The notes: generated by a model from the sequence alone, not told the origin. A stretch of 64,000 nucleotides of DNA from DATARR01 sp036376245 (GCA_036376245.1 DASVAS010000093.1:1-64000), one strand, 5' to 3'; numbered from the stretch's first letter, positions 24,063 through 33,738 are shown. Program-made: numbers and translations.

Positions 24063-27000
24063 TCAGCCTCCGCCCGTGACGCGCAGGAGGGGATCGACGA
24101 TCTGGCCCAGGACCTGCCCCACCTCGGGGAACTGGGTCGCGATCACGCCCAGGGCCGGCACGGCGCCGTAGATGAAGACGTTGGCCACGAGCGTCCGGTC
24201 CAGGGTGACCTGCCCGGCCGTGGTGCCGCCGATCCGGCTCAGAGTCGGGTTGCGGTCCATCTGGAGGAAGATCCAGAGCGTCAGCAGGGCGGCGACGGCC
24301 AGGCTCGCCCAGACCACGAAGGACAGGAACTGCTTGGGCTCGAAGGCATAGGAAGAGACGGCGAGGAGCAGCAGCAGGCCGGTGCCCAGGGCGCCGATCA
24401 GGGAATTCCGCAGATGGGCGAAGACGTAGCGGAGGTAGGCCGCGATCTGCACGGCGAGGAACTCCCGCACGGCCGGGAGCCGCAGGGAAGCCGGGCTCTT
24501 TTCCAACTCCTGGCACACGGCGTTGAAAACCTCGCTCAGCGCCTTGCGGTGATCGATCTCGTCGCCTTGCCGGTCCCTGCCGTCGGCTTCGAAGACCCGC
24601 CTCATCAGCTCCCCCACCTCTTCCTCCGAGACCCCGGACAGCGGCTTGATCTCCAGCATCGCCCTCAGCTTCGCGATCGAGAGCAGAAGCATCTTGAAAG
24701 GAGGAATCCGGAAGCCGAACGAGCGCATCGGTTTCCAGTCGATCTCCGGCGCCAGCTTCTCGAAGGTCTTCGCCAGCCTGGGGGAGGCATGGTCGAGCCG
24801 CAGCAGGACCCCGCGGAGATTCCACCAGACCCGGACGAACCGGTAGAACGAAAGGGATGCCAGAGAGGTCGTCAGCACGACGCACACCACGAAGACGCGG
24901 CCGTAGTTCCGCGTCTCCATGATGGGCTGGAGGGTCCCCCACAGCAGGACGACCAGGGGCACGAACACGCTCAAGGGCAGCAGCCAGGGGTGCTCGTCCG
25001 GACGTTGCGCGCCCGGGAAGATCCGCTCCAGGAGACCTTGGATCCTGTTCAGGCGATGGCGGCAGCCTTGAATGGATCTCTCGCTGCTACAGAGAACGTC
25101 CAGCGCGCACGCCTTGACGTCCTGCCGCTGGGCGAGCCAGCTCCGCCTCAGCTCGCAGACGATCCAGACGAGGACCGCGCCTCCCAACAGGGTCAGCGAG
25201 ACGATGGGAGACAGGCCGCTCGAGTAGGCCCGGGCACGGAGCTGAAAGAAGGCGATCTCGCCGTTCGGCATCCAGAGCTCGTAGACGATCCGGAGCAGCA
25301 GGAAGGGAGCGAGGAGGATTCCCGAACCCCAGAGCGCCCATTGCCAGGGGGCCGGCTCACCCCGCGTGGCCACCCGCATGAGCTGCTGGCAGAGGTAGAT
25401 GTAGACGCCCGCGAGAGCCAGGAGGAAGAGGATCCTCACGATCCCCCAGGAGGAGACGTCCCAGGCGTCGGAGTAGTACCAGGCCCACTCGGGAATGGCC
25501 GCCACGACCAGAAGCACCGCCGCGGAGAGGGCCAGGATGGCCACTCCCATCGTGACCAGGGGACGGTGGACCGGGTGCCACACGACGTCGTCTTCGCCCG
25601 CTCCCGACTGCGCGAAACGCCCGGCCCGCCGCAGTCCCCAGGAAACCAGACAGAGCGCCACCGCGAAGAAGATGACCTGGAGATTGGCCTTGCCCGCCAG
25701 TCCGCCCTGCTTCTCCGACAGCCTGCCCGGCGGCGCCGCCAGGACATGGGTCTGAGGCGGCTGCCAGCAGAAGGCGGTCGTCCCGTCGCGTTCCTTCAGA
25801 GGCAGCTCCGCCAGCGGCCAGAGCGCGCCGTTGCCGACCACCGAGATCCAGACCTGCGGGACGGACCGGACCTGCGCGTCGAGCAGGTAGCGGACGGCTT
25901 CGAACATCCCCTGGTGGGTCTCGCCCTGGAACTGCCGCCGCTCCCGTCCCTTGCCCCAGTAGGAACGGGGCAGCCAACTGGCGCCTTCGGTGAACAGCGG
26001 CGAGCTCGAGATCACCACGACGCCGTCCATGACCGCGCTGTAGTCGACGTGGCCGAGCAGGATGTCGCTGTCGAAGGTGAAGAGGACGGTGTCCGGAGCG
26101 AACCTGCGCACCCTCTCCATGACGAACAGGCGGTCTTTCAGATCGGTGGCGAGGACGCCGACATAGCGGATGCTGTCCCGCGAGATGGTCTCCAGGAGCA
26201 CCGCCATCTCCTGATCCCGGGCCAGCGTGGTGAGGGGGCTGAAGCGAGGGATCGAATCCAGCGCCTTGTCCCGGTCCTGCAGGCTCAGGCCGAGGGCCTC
26301 CCGGCTGGTGGAGAGCAACGTATCTCCGAGCTTGACCTCCCGCTCTCCGGACCGCTGCTCCTGCTCACGGCGCTGCCAGGCATTCCGCAGGTCCGAGATG
26401 CCGCTGGGGAAGCGCACGCTCACGATTCCCTGCGAGCCGTTCGGCGAAGCCTGGCCGTACCCGGTGTCGGATTCGGCGAGCAGCGCCATGCTGTCGCGTC
26501 CCCACTTCATCTCGTCGCCTTCCAGGAACCGGAAGGCCTCCCGCTGGAGGAGGTGGTCCGGGACCACGGTGCGGCAGAAGCTGCTCCCATCGACCGGCTT
26601 GAACGCCGTCTCCAGCCCCTTCGCGGTGGCCGAACCGGAGGCGATCCGGAGGGGCGTGCCGGCGTCGTCCCGCCGCCAGCTCTTCAAGGCCATCACCAGG
26701 GAATCCACCGAGCCCGAGAACGCGGGACCCAGGATGTCGATCCGCGCGCCGCCCGGCGGGGCGCCGGCGCCGCGCAACTCGGCGGCGATCTTCATCGCCT
26801 GGAGAAACGCCCGCTTGTGGATGCCCGCCTTGGGCGACTCCCCCACCAGGAAGACGACCCTGAGCAGCGGGCCCTGCTCGCCGCTGCGGCGGAACAGCAG
26901 GACCCCGGGCGCGGCGCGGTAGAGACGGTCCTTCTTCCCCTCCTCGCCGATCCAGGGAAGCCAGAAGCGGTCGAAGAGATGACCTTCTTCCGCGAAGCCT

Positions 27001-27413
27001 TTCTGGATCGCATCCAGGGCGGAGTCGAAAAGATAAGGGATCTGCGATTCGACCGGATCGGGGACCAGGGCCACCAGGAAGCGCATGCGGTACCCCGACG
27101 CATCTCTCGCCAGCGCGATCTCCTGAAGGTTCTCTTGAATCGTCGATGTGGCGGAGACGGGGGACAGCCCGTAGAAGTCCCGCAGGACCCGCAGGGGCTC
27201 GCACCAGGAAGCTTCTTCCTTCCCTTCGCTGGGCCGGCAGGGATTGGACGGGTCCTGGGGGGCCTCGGCGCCGGCCGCGCTCTCCTCGGCGGCCTGCTCG
27301 ACCTTCTCCCGCTCCGACGAGCCGTCCGTTTTCTTCTGGCCTCCGAGCTTGACGGCCGGAAAGATCGCCGCGACCGCGACCGCCGCCAGGATCCAGGGAG
27401 CGAACTGCCTCAT
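24063..27413 (-). CDS. 1116-residue membrane protein of unknown function with receptor-like periplasmic domain
   Basis: Family not recognised. Layout: one N-terminal membrane segment (about 4-22), a charged linker, a large extracytoplasmic region to about residue 570, then about ten hydrophobic segments (near 583, 628, 661, 698, 742, 818, 846, 1018, 1044 and 1090) with a roughly 150-residue cytosolic domain at about 860-1005. The large domain alternates strands and helices (FLVALVPDPVESQIPYLFD, IRYVGVLATDLKDRLFVMERV, VLFTFDSDILL), which recalls the two-lobed periplasmic-binding fold of receptor family ligand-binding domains. This suggests a ligand-sensing membrane protein, an inference only. 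It stands alone on the minus strand. Confidence 0.6.
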   Translation of the reverse strand: MRQFAPWILAAVAVAAIFPAVKLGGQKKTDGSSEREKVEQAAEESAAGAEAPQDPSNPCRPSEGKEEASWCEPLRVLRDFYGLSPVSATSTIQENLQEIALARDASGYRMRFLVALVPDPVESQIPYLFDSALDAIQKGFAEEGHLFDRFWLPWIGEEGKKDRLYRAAPGVLLFRRSGEQGPLLRVVFLVGESPKAGIHKRAFLQAMKIAAELRGAGAPPGGARIDILGPAFSGSVDSLVMALKSWRRDDAGTPLRIASGSATAKGLETAFKPVDGSSFCRTVVPDHLLQREAFRFLEGDEMKWGRDSMALLAESDTGYGQASPNGSQGIVSVRFPSGISDLRNAWQRREQEQRSGEREVKLGDTLLSTSREALGLSLQDRDKALDSIPRFSPLTTLARDQEMAVLLETISRDSIRYVGVLATDLKDRLFVMERVRRFAPDTVLFTFDSDILLGHVDYSAVMDGVVVISSSPLFTEGASWLPRSYWGKGRERRQFQGETHQGMFEAVRYLLDAQVRSVPQVWISVVGNGALWPLAELPLKERDGTTAFCWQPPQTHVLAAPPGRLSEKQGGLAGKANLQVIFFAVALCLVSWGLRRAGRFAQSGAGEDDVVWHPVHRPLVTMGVAILALSAAVLLVVAAIPEWAWYYSDAWDVSSWGIVRILFLLALAGVYIYLCQQLMRVATRGEPAPWQWALWGSGILLAPFLLLRIVYELWMPNGEIAFFQLRARAYSSGLSPIVSLTLLGGAVLVWIVCELRRSWLAQRQDVKACALDVLCSSERSIQGCRHRLNRIQGLLERIFPGAQRPDEHPWLLPLSVFVPLVVLLWGTLQPIMETRNYGRVFVVCVVLTTSLASLSFYRFVRVWWNLRGVLLRLDHASPRLAKTFEKLAPEIDWKPMRSFGFRIPPFKMLLLSIAKLRAMLEIKPLSGVSEEEVGELMRRVFEADGRDRQGDEIDHRKALSEVFNAVCQELEKSPASLRLPAVREFLAVQIAAYLRYVFAHLRNSLIGALGTGLLLLLAVSSYAFEPKQFLSFVVWASLAVAALLTLWIFLQMDRNPTLSRIGGTTAGQVTLDRTLVANVFIYGAVPALGVIATQFPEVGQVLGQIVDPLLRVTGGG

Positions 27414-27513
27414 TCTGTCCCCCTTTAGACTTTATAAGGCTCCAAACAATGGTTGCCGTTACAGGCGTCCCGGTGGACAAGGGAAGGGACGGACGTGTCG
27501 GGGAAGTTCGCGC

Positions 27514-28491
27514 TCAGCCGCGCCCGCGCCATTCCCGCAGCAGCTCCGCCTCCCGTTCCGGCGAGAGCTTGTCGGGCTGGCGCGCGGGATCTCCGGCGAC
27601 CCAGGCGTGGACGTCGCGGACGGTCTCTTCCAGGGGGCGGAAGGAGAGACCCTGGGAAGTGGCGCGGGAGTGATCGGTGAGGTTGTAGCCTTCCTTCTCC
27701 TCGGGATACCAGAAGGGCAGCTTGACCTCGCGCTCGTCCAGGAAGTCGTCCGGGATCCAGGTGAAGGCGGCGTCGCCTCCCGTGGCGTCGCGGCAGGTCT
27801 CCAGCATCTCCCGCATGGCGAGGACGTCCCGGGGACCCGTGGCGTTGAAGAGACCCGTGGTGCGGCCCTCGGTCATGCGCAGCACCCAGGCGGCCAGATC
27901 GCGGGCGTCGATCAGCTCGACCGGCCGGTCGGGACGGCCCGGCGCCAGCACCTCCCCGCCCCGGGCCGCGCGCTCCACCCAGTACGCGAAGCGGCCGGTG
28001 TGGTCCCACGGTCCCACGATGATGCAGGGGCGGACGATCAGCGACCGGTCCGGAAAGCTCTCCTCCACCAGCTCTTCACAGCGGACCTTGAGCCGCCCGT
28101 AGTCGTCCGAGGAGACCTCGTCGGCTTCGTCGTCCTCCGGGAGGGGCTGCTCCAGGGGTGAATCCTCGCGGAGGCCCGGCGTCTTGAAGGAGGCGTAGAC
28201 CGAGATCGTGGAGATGAAGACGTACCGCTCCACGGCGTCCGCCAGCAGATCGGTGGAGGCTTTGACTTCCCTGGGCAGGTAGCCGTTGACGTCGAGGACG
28301 GCGTCCCAGCGGCGCCCCCGAAGAGGTGCGAGGTCACCGCCCCGGTCCCCCAGGAGGTGCTCGGCTTCGGGGAACAGGCCGGGGTTGGTGCGGCCGCGGT
28401 GGAAGAGGGTGACCTGGTGGCCGCCCGCCAGCGCGGCCTCGGCGAGGTGGCGGCCGACGAATTTCGTGCCGCCGAGGACGAGGAGGCGCAT
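27514..28491 (-). CDS. NAD-dependent epimerase/dehydratase (extended SDR)
   Basis: 325 residues. The Rossmann motif GGTKFVGRHLA at the N-terminus, STISVY and YGRLK (catalytic Tyr and Lys) mark an extended short-chain dehydrogenase. The GTKFVG variant and the C-terminal FWYPEEKEGYN region are typical of the reductase/epimerase group often annotated as nucleoside-sugar epimerase; the substrate is unknown. ATG 28491. It follows the MacB-type permease gene on the same strand, separated by a long imperfect repeat hairpin. Confidence 0.82.
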   Translation of the reverse strand: MRLLVLGGTKFVGRHLAEAALAGGHQVTLFHRGRTNPGLFPEAEHLLGDRGGDLAPLRGRRWDAVLDVNGYLPREVKASTDLLADAVERYVFISTISVYASFKTPGLREDSPLEQPLPEDDEADEVSSDDYGRLKVRCEELVEESFPDRSLIVRPCIIVGPWDHTGRFAYWVERAARGGEVLAPGRPDRPVELIDARDLAAWVLRMTEGRTTGLFNATGPRDVLAMREMLETCRDATGGDAAFTWIPDDFLDEREVKLPFWYPEEKEGYNLTDHSRATSQGLSFRPLEETVRDVHAWVAGDPARQPDKLSPEREAELLREWRGRG

Positions 28492-28507
28492 GGGTGGAAC
28501 CTACAGC

Positions 28508-28602
28508 AAGGACACCAAGGACACCAGGGACCTCAAGGACAAAGGACGGCAAATCTACTGTCCTTGAAGTCCTTGGTGTCCCTGGTGTCCCTGGTGTCCT
28601 TT
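28508..28602. repeat. AAGGACACC-type inverted repeat element
   Basis: Tandem copies of AAGGACACC/AGGGACACC (28508-28546) face complementary copies (GGTGTCCCTGG, 28560-28602) across a 12-base loop, giving a long imperfect hairpin of about 38 base pairs. It begins at the base after the permease stop codon. A right-arm-type copy reappears at 35853-35902; related ACGGACA elements are at 33739 and 45284. Confidence 0.75.
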
Positions 28603-29913
28603 TTACTCGTACCGCAGCGCTTCAATCGGGTCCAGCGCCGCCGCGCGGGCCGCCGGGTAGATCCCCGAGGCCAGCCCCACGCCCATGGCGACGCCGGTCG
28701 AGAGGATGATCGAGCCGGTGGTGACGATCGTTTCCCAGCCGGCGAAGGCGGCCACGCCCTTGGCCAGGGCGAGGCCGGCGACGATCCCGGTCACGCCGCC
28801 GATCAGGCTGATGGCGAAGGACTCGACGATGAACTGGAAGCGGATGTCGTAGCGGCGGGCGCCCACGGCCCGCCGGACGCCGATCTCCCGCGTCCGCTCC
28901 AGCACCGTGGCCAGCATGATGTTCATGATGCCGATGCCGCCCACCAGCAGGGAGATCCCGGCGATGGCCCCCATGACCACGTTGAACAGGCGCTGGGTGC
29001 GCCGGCTCTCCGCCAGCAGGGCCTCGGGCACCACCAATTCGTAATCGTCCGTGCCGCCGTGCAGCCGGTCGACCAGGTCGCGCAGGATCGGCGAGGTCTC
29101 CTGGCCGCTCGTGCCCGGCTTCATGCGGACCACGATCTCGTCCAGAGGCGAGGCGAGCACCGGATGCTCGAACTTGCGCTCGGCGGTCGAGAGCGGCAGG
29201 TAGATCTCGCGCGATCCGGAGGCGGCGGCGGCTCCGGCGGCCTCCCCGCCCTCTTCTCCTTCTCCCTCTCCCCCGCCGCCGGGAGCCAGCGGGCTATCCC
29301 CTTCCTTCCCGCCCGCCTGGGAGGCGTCCCCCGCCGACGCCAGCACACCCACGACCTCCAGCCAGACCTCGTTGACCTTCACGAGCTTGCCCACGGCCGG
29401 GCTGTAGCCGAAGAGGTCGCGGCGCACCTCCGGACCGATGACGCAGACCTGGGCGTGGGTGCTCTCGTCCAGGGGATCGAGGAAGCGGCCCTCGGACACG
29501 CCGAGGCTGGCCAGGCGGGCGTAGCTCGGGGTGACGCCGTAGACGGCGGCGCCTTCGGTCTTGCCGGTGGGCGAGAGCACCTTGTAGGGCTCCAGCTTGA
29601 TGCGCGGGGCCACCAGCTCGACGCCGGGCACGGCCTCGGCGATGGCGGCGGCGTCGCGGTGGGAGACCCCCTGCGAGGTGCGGCGGATCTCGCGCAGCTC
29701 GTCGTCCTTGAAGGTCTTGGCGCGCACGATGACGTTGCGCAGCCCCAGGCGCTCGATGCTCTCCAGGGCCTGCCGCTCGGCCCCGGCGCCGATCGCCATC
29801 ATGGCGATCACGGCGGCGACGCCGAAGATCATGCCGAGCATGGTCAGCGCCGAGCGCAGCTTGTGCGCCGCGAGGTTGTCCAGCGCCGAACGGAAGGCTT
29901 CGCGGGGCGTCAT
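28603..29913 (-). CDS. MacB-type ABC transporter permease
   Basis: 436 residues. N-terminal helix (LRSALTMLGMIFGVAAVIAMMAIG), a large periplasmic MacB_PCD domain (about 45-290) and three C-terminal membrane segments with the FtsX signature LLVGGIGIMNIMLATVLERT and EIGVRRAVGARR. A Gly/Glu-rich insert (about 203-228) sits in the periplasmic domain. It should act with an ATPase and a membrane-fusion protein in mechanotransmission-type export; three fusion proteins are encoded upstream, but no ATP-binding subunit is in the operon. Start ATG 29913, ten bases after the preceding stop. Confidence 0.9.
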   Translation of the reverse strand: MTPREAFRSALDNLAAHKLRSALTMLGMIFGVAAVIAMMAIGAGAERQALESIERLGLRNVIVRAKTFKDDELREIRRTSQGVSHRDAAAIAEAVPGVELVAPRIKLEPYKVLSPTGKTEGAAVYGVTPSYARLASLGVSEGRFLDPLDESTHAQVCVIGPEVRRDLFGYSPAVGKLVKVNEVWLEVVGVLASAGDASQAGGKEGDSPLAPGGGGEGEGEEGGEAAGAAAASGSREIYLPLSTAERKFEHPVLASPLDEIVVRMKPGTSGQETSPILRDLVDRLHGGTDDYELVVPEALLAESRRTQRLFNVVMGAIAGISLLVGGIGIMNIMLATVLERTREIGVRRAVGARRYDIRFQFIVESFAISLIGGVTGIVAGLALAKGVAAFAGWETIVTTGSIILSTGVAMGVGLASGIYPAARAAALDPIEALRYE

Positions 29914-29923
29914 CGCGTCACGG

Positions 29924-31231
29924 TCATCGGATGATGATCATGCCCCCGCCCTGCGGCGCGGCGGACGGCGGCGGACGGCGCTCGATCTTCTTGCGCTCCG
30001 GGGGCGCGTTCGCCGGACGGGTAGGGTCGCGCAGGGCCAGCAGGTCGCCCGGCTTCACGCCGGAATCGACGACCACGCGGCCCATGGTGGAGGGTCCCAG
30101 CTTGACCTCGACGGGATCGAAGCCGTCGCCGTTCTTGCGGTAGACCACGGAGCGGCCGTCGCGGTCGAACACGGCCTGTCGGGGGACGAGCAGGGCGCCC
30201 TTGCGCTCGTCGAGCGAGAGCGTCGCCCGCACCCGCTGGCCCGGCTTCATGACCTTGGGATCGGTGTGGTCCAGGGCCAGCGTGACGGCGAAGTACTGGA
30301 CGGGCGAGCCCGGGATGCGCGGCTTGGCCAGCGAATCCACGCGGGCGATCCTGGCGGGGAACGAGACGCCGGGGGCGGACTCCACCACGACCGACGCGGG
30401 CCGGCCCGCCTTGAGGCCGCCGGCGTCCGCCTCCAGGACGAAGACCTCGGCCTCCATGGCCGAGAGGTCCGGGATCTCCGCCAGGGGCTGGCCGTTCCAG
30501 ACGCTGTCGCCCACCCGGGTGGCGTCGCCGCGCCAGTTGCGCTTGAGGATCAGCACGCCGTCGTGGGGCGCGGTCACGTTGAGGGCCTGGAGGCCGGCCC
30601 GGGCCTGCTGGATCTTGGCGTCGGCCTGCCGGATCTTGATCTGCAGCAGCGCCGTCTCGGTGCCGGAGAGGCGCTCGCGGGTGCGCCGCGAGGACTGGGC
30701 ATGCTTCTCCCGCTCCTGCGCCAGCTCCTGGTCGATCTCCGACTCGATGATCTCGCTGCGCGAATAGATGAGGTCGTCCTTCTTCTGGAACTGCCTGGAG
30801 TTCTCCAGCTCGACGCGGGCCATGGCGGCGTCGCGCTCCAGCTTCTTCACCTCGGCCAGGCCCTGGATCTTCTCCTTCTCCATGCGCAGCCGCGTCTCGC
30901 GCAGCTCGTCCTCGGCCTCGATCAGGCGCTTCTCGATGTCGCTGGGATCGAAGCGGATGACCACGTCCCCCTGCTTGACCCGCGAGCCGTCGACGGCGAC
31001 CCAGCCGATCCGGAACGGCCCGGGCACGCCGGAGGGGACCATGATGGGAGTGGCGCGCACGGCCTGGAGGTTGCCCTGGGCCGGGACCTTGCGGACGAAA
31101 TTCTGGGGCTCGGCCTTGAGGGTCGGCACCGCGCCCTCGCCGGGGCGGGCCAGGGGCAGGAACGCCGCCAGGGCCACCAGCAGCACCACGGCGAGGATGA
31201 CCAGACCGGCGCGGGACGCCTTCACCTTCAT
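29924..31231 (-). CDS. HlyD/MacA-type membrane-fusion protein (third of three)
   Basis: 435 residues. N-terminal membrane anchor (AGLVILAVVLLVALAAF), a beta-barrel/lipoyl half (VDGSRVKQGDVVIRFD), a long helical hairpin (about 95-190), the second lipoyl half (NVTAPHDGVLILKRNWRGD) and the distal MacA-like beta domains (MKPGQRVRATLSLDER, LVPRQAVFDRDG). It should form the periplasmic adaptor of the MacB-type permease encoded directly downstream. ATG 31231 overlaps the stop of the previous fusion-protein gene (ATGA). The C-terminus is Pro/Arg-rich with a final GGGMIIIR. Confidence 0.88.
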   Translation of the reverse strand: MKVKASRAGLVILAVVLLVALAAFLPLARPGEGAVPTLKAEPQNFVRKVPAQGNLQAVRATPIMVPSGVPGPFRIGWVAVDGSRVKQGDVVIRFDPSDIEKRLIEAEDELRETRLRMEKEKIQGLAEVKKLERDAAMARVELENSRQFQKKDDLIYSRSEIIESEIDQELAQEREKHAQSSRRTRERLSGTETALLQIKIRQADAKIQQARAGLQALNVTAPHDGVLILKRNWRGDATRVGDSVWNGQPLAEIPDLSAMEAEVFVLEADAGGLKAGRPASVVVESAPGVSFPARIARVDSLAKPRIPGSPVQYFAVTLALDHTDPKVMKPGQRVRATLSLDERKGALLVPRQAVFDRDGRSVVYRKNGDGFDPVEVKLGPSTMGRVVVDSGVKPGDLLALRDPTRPANAPPERKKIERRPPPSAAPQGGGMIIIR

Positions 31232-32466
31232 CGCGACTCCTCCGCCAGATCGATCCGCGACACCTTGTCGCCGGGGGCGAGGCCGCTCCTGATCTCCACC
31301 AGCTTGTCGTTGCGCCGGCCGAGGACGGGCCGGACTTCCTCGGAGCCCCAGCCGGAGCGGCGGTAGACCACCGGGCCGTCGGCGCGGTTGAACACCGCCT
31401 CGGCGGGGATGACCAGGGTCTTGGCGGCGCGGTCGAGCTCGACCGTGCCGAAGAAGCGCATGCCGGGACGCATGAGCTGGGAGTCGGTGCGGTCGAGGTC
31501 GATCTCCAGCTTGACCACCTTGAGGGGGTTGAACTGGGATTTGGTCTGCACGGCGCCGCCGATGGCCCGCACGCGGCCGGTGTAGAGCTCGTCCTGATGG
31601 GCGTCGAGGCGCAGGGTCACGCGCTGGCCCACGGCCACGCGGCCGGCGTCGGCCTCGTCGATCTCTCCCTGGCCGCGCATGTGGCCGAGGTCCGGGATCT
31701 CCAGCACCGACATGCCGCGCCAGGCGGAGTCGCCGACCTTCTTCTTCTCGTCGCCGCGGCCGGAGACGTAGACCACGGTGCCCGCCTTGGGCGCCATCAC
31801 GGTCATGCGCTGGATGGCCTCCTGCATCTCCTGCACGCGGCCGGCGGCGCGGTCGCGTTTGTTGATCAGGGCCTGGATCTCGGTGTCCGCCTGTGCCTTC
31901 TCCAGGCGGGTCTTCTCCTTGAGGTGGGCCAGCTCGCGGGTGGCCAGAGCCAGGTCCTCGCGCGCCTGGGCCAACTCCTTGGCGGCCGTCAGCTCGGCGG
32001 GCACGTCGACCTTGAGGGCGGCGCGCCGGTGGCGGGCCTCGGCTTCGGCCAGCGCCAGCTCGTTGCCGCGCAGGGACATCTCGAGGTTGGTCTGCCGCTT
32101 CTCCAGCTCCTTCTGGGCGGAGTCGCGCTCGGCCATCTTGTCCAGCAGCTCGCGCTCCAGCTCCGAGGTGTCGAAGCCCAGCACGGGCTGGCCCGGCCGC
32201 ACCTGCATGCCCTCGGGCGCCATGAAGGCGATCTTGTAGTCCCAGACGTCCTTGATCTGCGGCGGGCCGATCCGCACCGCCTGCACCGAGGTGAGGACGC
32301 CGGAGACCGGCACGCCGATCACCAGGTCGTCCCGCTTGACCTCGGCCCAGTCCCCCTCGGCCTCGGCGGAGGCCCGGCCGGCGACGAGCCAGAGGGCGAC
32401 CGCGACGGCCAGCAGGACCACGCCGCCGGCGGCGAAGCGGGCGAGGCGCCGCTGGCGCGGGCTCAT
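31228..32466 (-). CDS. HlyD/MacA-type membrane-fusion protein (second of three)
   Basis: 412 residues with an N-terminal membrane anchor (FAAGGVVLLAVAVALWLVAG), a helical hairpin between about 110 and 220 with many Leu/Glu/Arg heptads, and paired lipoyl motifs (EGMQVRPGQPVLGFDTSELE; VMAPKAGTVVYVSGRGDEKK). It is similar in layout, not closely in sequence, to its neighbours on both sides. ATG 32466 overlaps the upstream stop as ATGA, so three fusion-protein genes are translated in series. Confidence 0.87.
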   Translation of the reverse strand: MSPRQRRLARFAAGGVVLLAVAVALWLVAGRASAEAEGDWAEVKRDDLVIGVPVSGVLTSVQAVRIGPPQIKDVWDYKIAFMAPEGMQVRPGQPVLGFDTSELERELLDKMAERDSAQKELEKRQTNLEMSLRGNELALAEAEARHRRAALKVDVPAELTAAKELAQAREDLALATRELAHLKEKTRLEKAQADTEIQALINKRDRAAGRVQEMQEAIQRMTVMAPKAGTVVYVSGRGDEKKKVGDSAWRGMSVLEIPDLGHMRGQGEIDEADAGRVAVGQRVTLRLDAHQDELYTGRVRAIGGAVQTKSQFNPLKVVKLEIDLDRTDSQLMRPGMRFFGTVELDRAAKTLVIPAEAVFNRADGPVVYRRSGWGSEEVRPVLGRRNDKLVEIRSGLAPGDKVSRIDLAEESR

Positions 32467-33671
32467 CCGGTCCTCCCGTCGCGGGAGCGCAGGCGGGCGC
32501 CTTCCTGGACGCCGCTCTCGACCACGCACACCTGGGCGCCGCAGGGGCCGAGGCGCACCTCGGCGGCGCCGCCGCCGGCGAGCAGGGCGCGTGGCTTGTC
32601 GCCGGTCAGGTCGAGGGCGGCGCGGGGGACCAGCAGGGCGTTCTTCCGTTCCCGCCCCAGCACCTCCACCCGCACGGACATGCCGGGCCGCATCCGCTGC
32701 GTGTCCGACTGGTCAAGGGAAATGCGCACCGGGAAGGCGCGCAGCAGCGGACTGCGGCGCGACTCGCGCGCCACCGGCGAGATGTCGCTCACGCGGCCGC
32801 GGAAGGTGCGGTCGGGGAAAGCGTCGAGGGTGCAGACCACCGGCATGCCGGGCGCGATGCGGCCGTCGTCGACGTCGGAGAGGTTGGCCTCGACCATCAT
32901 CGAGTCGAGGTCCGGCAGGCTCGCCACGGTCATGCCCACCCAGACCGAGTCCCCCTCCTGGAGCTTGCGCCCCTCCCAGGGGTGGTCGCCCACCAGGACC
33001 ATGCCGTTGCGGGGAGCGCGCAGGGTGAGGGCGGCGATGGATTCCTCGGCGTTGTGGATCTGGCGCTGGGACTTCTCCAGAGAGATCCGCTGCACCTGGA
33101 CGTCGGTGGTGCTCCCCTTCTTCTGGGCCGCCAGCTCCTCCTGGGCCTTGATCAGGCCCGTCTCCGCCCGCTTGAGGGCGAGCTGGCGCTCCTGGTACTC
33201 GCGCAGGGAGAGGATGTCCTTGGGGACGTCGGCGGCGATGCGGGCCTTCTCCAGCTCGGCCTTGGCCTTCTCCACCTCGAACTGCTTCTGGGCCGCCGCC
33301 GTGCGTGCTTCGGCCCGGACGCGGTCGAGGTCGCTGCCGGCGTTGGCGGCGGTCAGGCGCTTCTCCTCCAGCTCGGAGGCGAACTGCGAATTGTCGAACT
33401 CCACCACCGGATCGCCGGCCTTGACGCGCGAGCCGTCCTCGGCGATCCAGCGCACCTGGAGCTGCCAGACCTCGGTGCGCGGCACGGTCAGCGGATCGCC
33501 GCGCTCGGCGGCCAGCTCGCCGGAGAGCAGGACTCGTTCCCGGAACGTCCCGCGGCGGACGGTCAGGTCCCCCCCCGCCGCCTTGGCCTCCCCCTGGGCG
33601 CGTCCCGACCCGGAGCATCCCGGGAGGGAGAGACAGATGATCGCTACGAGGCTTGCGAGAGCCGTTCTCAT
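32463..33671 (-). CDS. Lipoprotein HlyD-type membrane-fusion protein (first of three)
   Basis: 402 residues. Unlike the next two it starts with a lipoprotein signal (IICLSLPGC), so it is lipid-anchored. Lipoyl motifs (EDGSRVKAGDPVVEFD; LRAPRNGMVLVGD) flank a helical hairpin (about 90-205), and a beta domain follows (IAPGMPVVCTLDAF). The C-terminal part holds a Cys pair (LGPCGAQVCVVE). Start ATG 33671 has AAGGA nine bases upstream; ATG 33680 would add three residues but lacks spacing for it. It follows lemA across an ACGGACA repeat element. Confidence 0.87.
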   Translation of the reverse strand: MRTALASLVAIICLSLPGCSGSGRAQGEAKAAGGDLTVRRGTFRERVLLSGELAAERGDPLTVPRTEVWQLQVRWIAEDGSRVKAGDPVVEFDNSQFASELEEKRLTAANAGSDLDRVRAEARTAAAQKQFEVEKAKAELEKARIAADVPKDILSLREYQERQLALKRAETGLIKAQEELAAQKKGSTTDVQVQRISLEKSQRQIHNAEESIAALTLRAPRNGMVLVGDHPWEGRKLQEGDSVWVGMTVASLPDLDSMMVEANLSDVDDGRIAPGMPVVCTLDAFPDRTFRGRVSDISPVARESRRSPLLRAFPVRISLDQSDTQRMRPGMSVRVEVLGRERKNALLVPRAALDLTGDKPRALLAGGGAAEVRLGPCGAQVCVVESGVQEGARLRSRDGRTG

Positions 33672-33738
33672 TCCGTGCATTCCTTCAACATCAACGTATA
33701 CGGCAGAGGAGAATTCCTGTCTAGGGGGAGAGGGCAAG

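Noticed and set aside
23871..27428. 1185-codon open frame on the plus strand opposite the 1116-residue membrane protein
   Set aside because: Its translation is an Arg/Gly/Asp/His-rich shadow typical of GC-rich antisense frames, without domains or ribosome site; the minus-strand protein has clear membrane segments.
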